Shown: positions 37,697-39,241 of the stretch, in pieces
Layout of the letters: the number at the start of each line of letters is the position of its first letter
Numbering within the stretch: the stretch's first letter is position 1
Origin: Geothermobacter hydrogeniphilus
GTDB lineage: Bacteria > Desulfobacterota > Desulfuromonadia > Desulfuromonadales > Geothermobacteraceae
Direction of reading: 5' to 3'
Assembly (NCBI RefSeq): GCF_002898515.1
Contig: NZ_PPFX01000041.1
Span: 1-39,241 of the forward strand
DNA length: 39,241 nt
The notes under the pieces: generated by a model
Seen by the model: only the letters and a program-made list of their open reading frames with translations
Database searches by the model: none
Told to the model about the DNA's origin: nothing
Position numbers and translations under genes: made by a program

Positions 37697-39130
37697 GTGA
37701 ATAGTTTGAGTTTGAACGCAACCCCTGAAGGATGGTCTGTTGCCAGGATTGGTGAAGTCTGTGACGTAAATCCCCGGGCTAATAAAACTGAAATACCAGA
37801 TGATCTCTTGGTCTCTTTCGTTCCCATGCCAGCCGTGGGGGCTGGTGATGGCTCCATCGATGTTTCCCAGGAACGACGAGCTTCAGAGGTAAAGAAGGGT
37901 TTCACAGCTTTCAAAGAAGGGGACGTTCTTTTCGCCAAAATAACGCCATGCATGGAAAACGGAAAAATGGCAGTTGTCCCCAAGGTTGCAAATGGACATG
38001 GCTTCGGTTCAACAGAATTCCATGTGTTGCGCCCCAAAGAAGGAGTGGAAGCTCGGTACATTTATTACTATGTGTCCAGCCAAAACTTTCGGGGTGTTGC
38101 AGAACGTTACATGACGGGTGCCGTTGGTCAGAAACGTGTCTCTACGACATATTTGAAAGAACAAGAGATTCCTCTTGCTCCTCTAAACCAACAAAAACGC
38201 ATCGTCGCCGAAATCGAAAAACAATTCTCCCGCCTCGACGAAGCCGTCGCCAACCTCAAACGGGTCAAGGCCAACCTCAAACGCTACAAAGCCGCCGTTC
38301 TCAAAGCCGCTGTCGAAGGCAAGCTCACCGAAGAATGGCGCAAACAAAACCCGGATGTCGAACCTGCCGACAAGCTGCTGGAGCGGATTCTTGAAGAGCG
38401 ACGGGCGAAGTGGGAAGAAGCCGAACTGGCCAAGATGAAGGCCAAAGGCAAGGTTCCCAAGAATGACAAGTGGAAGGGGAAATACAAGGAGCCTGTTGCG
38501 CCGGATACGGATGGGCTGCCGGAGTTGCCGGAGGGGTGGGTTTGGGTTCGTGTGGATGTAATTGCCGAGGTTATGCTTGGGAAAATGCTTGATCGTAAAA
38601 AGCATCAAGAAGGTAAAGAACTGCCTTATCTACGAAATGTAAATGTTCGCTGGGGGGCAGTAGATACTGGTGATCTTTTACAGATGTTTTTCAAAGATTC
38701 TGAGCTTGTCCGCTATGGAATTCGGGCCGGAGATGTTCTGGTTTGCGAAGGTGGCGAGCCTGGTCGGGCTGCAATTTGGGATGGAAAGCAATCGGGCATG
38801 ATGTACCAGAAGGCTTTGCATAGAGTGAGATTTTTGGATGGTTACGATCCGCTCTTGATTGTTTTTTATCTTGAACATCTCGCAAAGAGCGGACGCCTCG
38901 AAAGGTGGTTCACTGGGAGCACTATCAAGCATTTTACTCGTGAGTCATTTGCTGGGTTGCCATTGCTTTTACCGCCTCGCGACGAGCAAGTAGCCATTGT
39001 TGAAGAGGTGGAAAAGTCTCTTTCAATTATTTCTGAGACCGCTGAGCAAATTGACAAAGATTTACGACGTGCAGAAAGATTGCGCCAGTCAATTCTCAAG
39101 AAAGCTTTTCAGGGTGGATTTAATAGATAA
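37697..39130 (+). CDS. hsdS: Type I restriction enzyme S (specificity) subunit
   Basis: 477 residues from GTG 37697. Two target-recognition domains: TRD1 about 10-160 (EGWSVARIGEVCDVN to ARYIYYYVSSQNFRG) and TRD2 about 275-430 (LPEGWVWVRVDVIAEVMLGK). Each is followed by a conserved helical spacer: LNQQKRIVAEIEKQFSRLDE with NLKRYKAAVLKAAVEGKL, and PRDEQVAIVEEVEKSLS with RLRQSILKKAFQGG. The protein sets the bipartite DNA target of the complex. A central extension (about 200-270, EEWRKQNPD to KWKGKYKEP) is Lys/Glu-rich. Base composition is more AT-rich in the recognition domains than in neighbouring genes, as is common for swapped TRDs. hsdM would be expected just downstream or elsewhere. Confidence 0.94.
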   Translation: MNSLSLNATPEGWSVARIGEVCDVNPRANKTEIPDDLLVSFVPMPAVGAGDGSIDVSQERRASEVKKGFTAFKEGDVLFAKITPCMENGKMAVVPKVANGHGFGSTEFHVLRPKEGVEARYIYYYVSSQNFRGVAERYMTGAVGQKRVSTTYLKEQEIPLAPLNQQKRIVAEIEKQFSRLDEAVANLKRVKANLKRYKAAVLKAAVEGKLTEEWRKQNPDVEPADKLLERILEERRAKWEEAELAKMKAKGKVPKNDKWKGKYKEPVAPDTDGLPELPEGWVWVRVDVIAEVMLGKMLDRKKHQEGKELPYLRNVNVRWGAVDTGDLLQMFFKDSELVRYGIRAGDVLVCEGGEPGRAAIWDGKQSGMMYQKALHRVRFLDGYDPLLIVFYLEHLAKSGRLERWFTGSTIKHFTRESFAGLPLLLPPRDEQVAIVEEVEKSLSIISETAEQIDKDLRRAERLRQSILKKAFQGGFNR

Positions 39131-39241
39131 CTCAACTTTCGCACCATTCTAAATGGCGCAACAGGCTGAATGTAAATTGGTTTTTCAAAACATAGAGGCC
39201 GGAAGTAGCATTGGCCGTCGTAATAAGCCCGGTATCTGAGC

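Noticed and set aside
39131-39241. Start of an hsdM gene after hsdS.
   Set aside because: No ribosome site, start or methylase sequence appears in the last 110 bases; I see nothing assignable there.

Overview
The window is a gene-dense, GC-rich chromosomal segment of housekeeping genes. Gene content and order suggest a Desulfuromonadales/Geobacter-type bacterium (Desulfobacterota). The pointers are a pyrR-pyrB-pyrC-carA-carB-greA-recG run, a DUF1858 redox-disulfide protein beside coaD, two GGDEF-EAL proteins and a cytochrome c5-like haem protein. The placement is an inference from content; no 16S rRNA gene is present.

Layout. 82-2557: three translationally coupled genes (membrane-anchored sorbosone/glucose dehydrogenase-like propeller, exported secretin-N-domain protein, MTH1187-type thiamine-binding protein). 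2574-3034: tRNA-Cys with promoter and terminator, then one full and one truncated copy of a fold-back repeat. 3035-6186: TauE/SafE permease, amrB, gltX. 6389-8908: triple-PAS GGDEF-EAL protein. 8937-9460: tRNA-Gln, a second full repeat copy and a likely 26-residue membrane microprotein. 9537-12350: aminotransferase, CCA-adding-type nucleotidyltransferase, tRNA-Gly. 12442-14478: yacG, queD, queE and a creatininase-family gene. 14511-15778 (minus): rsmD, coaD, DUF1858. 15968-18738: dgt and a second GGDEF-EAL protein. 18740-19598: a divergent fold-back repeat, then yhbY and a small cytochrome c on the minus strand. 19678-23318: a lipoprotein peptidase, lepA, lepB. 23349-31070: pyrimidine operon with a PyrR-type attenuator leader. 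31189-33955: greA and recG. 34051-39130: type I restriction genes hsdR and hsdS, separated by a REP-associated tyrosine transposase (RAYT) with its REP palindromes. hsdM is not in the window.

How it works together. The longest coherent unit is de novo pyrimidine synthesis (carAB, pyrB, pyrC), apparently controlled by PyrR acting on its own leader RNA. queD and queE make two consecutive steps of queuosine precursor synthesis. lepA-lepB and rsmD-coaD are overlapping gene pairs. Each of the three tRNA genes has its own recognisable promoter and encodes CCA.

The least ordinary parts are non-coding. A roughly 140-bp nested palindromic repeat has three full copies and one truncated copy. One full copy lies exactly between the PyrR attenuator terminator and pyrR, and a divergent relative lies at 18740. 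The REP/RAYT unit splits the restriction locus and has one REP palindrome inside the transposase reading frame itself. I found no CRISPR array, prophage or clearly undescribed multi-gene system. Gene-free stretches over 300 bases are 2558-3034 (tRNA-Cys and repeats), 9054-9379 (terminator and repeat) and 23319-23711 (pyr leader and repeat).
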